Shown one piece after another: positions 62,978-64,000 of a stretch of 64,000 nt of DNA. Within the stretch, counting starts at the first letter, position 1, and each line of letters starts with the position of its first letter. The notes beneath the pieces were generated by a model. That model saw nothing but the letters and a program-made list of their open reading frames with translations, did no database searches and had not been told where the DNA came from. The DNA lies in contig NZ_CP195119.1 in assembly GCF_052056915.1 (NCBI RefSeq), positions 868,001 through 932,000 of the forward strand. The letters run 5' to 3'. The translations under genes and the position numbers were made by a program. This DNA is from MTP4 sp052056915. Its GTDB lineage: Archaea; Halobacteriota; Methanosarcinia; Methanosarcinales; Methanosarcinaceae.

Positions 62978-63844
62978 ATGCTTGTTGTGTCCCTGCTGGA
63001 AAAATACAAAAAGTACCTGAAGCGGTCTTGCTGGATTCTCGGCTTTTTACAGGCGGCAGAAATATTTGCCCTGTTGTTCCTGCTAGTGATTTTGTTTGAC
63101 GGGTACAAAATTACCAACTATTCTCCGGAACTAAAGACGTTCATAAGAACCCAGGGATACATCGACCCTTACCAGTTCAACATCCTTTTAATGGCTATTG
63201 AGGCAATGATACTGACTCCTGCAGCCCATATGGGCTTTGAGCTGTTGAATAAAAATAATAGAATCGGGCTGATCAGCAGGCTTGAAAGGAGTTTTCCCGA
63301 ACTCAGCACAAGACTGAGCACGGCATACGATAACAGGCAGAATATCAACATAGTTACAAAGAAATTGCTTGAGGACGTGCATAAGCAGCTGACTGACATC
63401 AAGATCAAAAAAATATCCCCGCGCAAAGAGATGCTCAGGTCATTCATAATATTTCTGCTGGCCTGCGGAGCGATCATTTTCTGTATCCACCAGGGTTTCA
63501 GCTTTGATGTATCCCCCAGCGAGTTGATGGACGACATTATGGGAAACATCCCGGATATCCCCGAAACTACATTCGACGAAGACTCCGAAAGAGAAGTCTC
63601 TCCTGAGACTGCATTTAAAGCAGAAGCTCTCATCATAAAAAACGGGGAACAGGTTGAGATGGAAATCAATCCGAGCCTGGGGCTCGGGTTTACTAGCCGG
63701 ACCAATGCGGATACCCAAAATGAGTTCGGGGAAAATACGGAAAGATTTAACGAGACTTTCAGGTACAGCCAGACATACACGGAAAACCTGCCGGAAGAAT
63801 ACGAGCCTATGATAAAGCAATACTTTGAAGACCTTTCGTCTTGA
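62978..63844 (+). CDS. Membrane protein preceding MoxR (unknown family)
   Basis: 288 residues. Three hydrophobic segments: WILGFLQAAEIFALLFLLVILF (about 19-40), NILLMAIEAMILTPAAHMGF (about 69-88) and FIIFLLACGAIIFCIHQGF (about 155-173). A soluble C-terminal part follows (about 174-288), rich in Glu/Asp. The order before a MoxR ATPase suggests a membrane partner of the MoxR-DUF58/VWA type operons. The family is not assigned. Confidence 0.8.
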   Translation: MLVVSLLEKYKKYLKRSCWILGFLQAAEIFALLFLLVILFDGYKITNYSPELKTFIRTQGYIDPYQFNILLMAIEAMILTPAAHMGFELLNKNNRIGLISRLERSFPELSTRLSTAYDNRQNINIVTKKLLEDVHKQLTDIKIKKISPRKEMLRSFIIFLLACGAIIFCIHQGFSFDVSPSELMDDIMGNIPDIPETTFDEDSEREVSPETAFKAEALIIKNGEQVEMEINPSLGLGFTSRTNADTQNEFGENTERFNETFRYSQTYTENLPEEYEPMIKQYFEDLSS

Positions 63845-63859
63845 GAACGGAGTTTCACC

Positions 63860-64000
63860 ATGAGATATGAACAGGAAATCCAGCTGGATAACTCGGAACT
63901 TGACTTAAAACCCACTTACGAAAGGGCTCAGGAGATTTTTGAAACCATCTTCAGAGAAGTTGGAAACGCTATCGTCGGGCAGAAAGAAATGATCCGGCAG
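63860..64000 (+). CDS. MoxR-family AAA+ ATPase, N-terminus only
   Basis: 47 codons to the window edge: MRYEQEIQLDNSELDLKPTYERAQEIFETIFREVGNAIVGQKEMIRQ. The VGQKEMIRQ segment is the conserved start of MoxR ATPases. A CGGAG site lies 12 bases before the ATG, 15 bases after the previous gene. It should continue in a MoxR operon with DUF58 and VWA genes (expected, not seen). Confidence 0.82.
   Translation, partial: MRYEQEIQLDNSELDLKPTYERAQEIFETIFREVGNAIVGQKEMIRQ

Overview
The window reads as chromosomal DNA of a Methanosarcina-like methanogenic archaeon. Methenyl-H4MPT cyclohydrolase (Mch), archaeal NikR, DUF1699 and DUF2124 proteins, a COG1361 surface protein and GGAGG/GGGGG-type Shine-Dalgarno sites all fit. 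So does one gene whose reading frame runs straight through a UAG codon, because this genus can decode UAG as pyrrolysine. The species cannot be named from the sequence alone.

Positions 1 to about 33,430 form one long run of minus-strand genes: an extracellular contractile injection system (eCIS, Afp/PVC-like) followed by its presumed cargo. In transcription order there is a zinc-ribbon protein, a tandem AAA+ ATPase, a DUF4255/Pvc16-type cap protein, a regulatory-like beta-domain protein, a coiled-coil protein, one sheath, a first tube protein, a tail-assembly-like protein and an overlapping DUF6760 protein, a second tube protein, a 460-residue unknown, a LysM adaptor, gpD and gpV hub/spike proteins, a PAAR tip, gp25, two J-like baseplate proteins (the larger with a lectin-like propeller insert), a P2 gpI-like protein with a beta-propeller, and two paralogous Cys-rich proteins. 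One of these last two carries the in-frame UAG.

Downstream, 1 to 8,590 is a cargo array: three DUF4157 proteins (one cut by the window edge), two copies of a YkgJ-type Cys-cluster gene (one with a broken start), a small unknown protein and an unknown gene overlapping one DUF4157 gene. A direct duplication of about 1 kb covers the YkgJ gene, the spacer and the first ~65-80 codons of the DUF4157 gene. The N-terminal leader is therefore conserved while the C-terminal payload differs, which suggests leader-swapping diversification of injected effectors.

From 33.6 kb onward is ordinary Methanosarcina-type chromosome: a Trm5/Taw2-family tRNA modification enzyme, small membrane proteins, an AhpD-like protein, DUF2124, mch, a U32 peptidase-family protein, a small zinc protein, DUF1699, tRNA-Ser(UGA), an FKBP/SlyD isomerase, NikR, a CaCA antiporter, an ACT-domain protein, an EamA transporter, a UbiA prenyltransferase, a standalone TnpB element with a recognisable right end, two AgcS alanine/glycine symporters, a CARDB-type surface protein with an ABC permease/ATPase pair, and the start of a MoxR operon. 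Gene remnants (a tyrosine recombinase and a deleted lysA) and many short tandem repeats lie in the gaps, often at ribosome-binding sites or gene starts.
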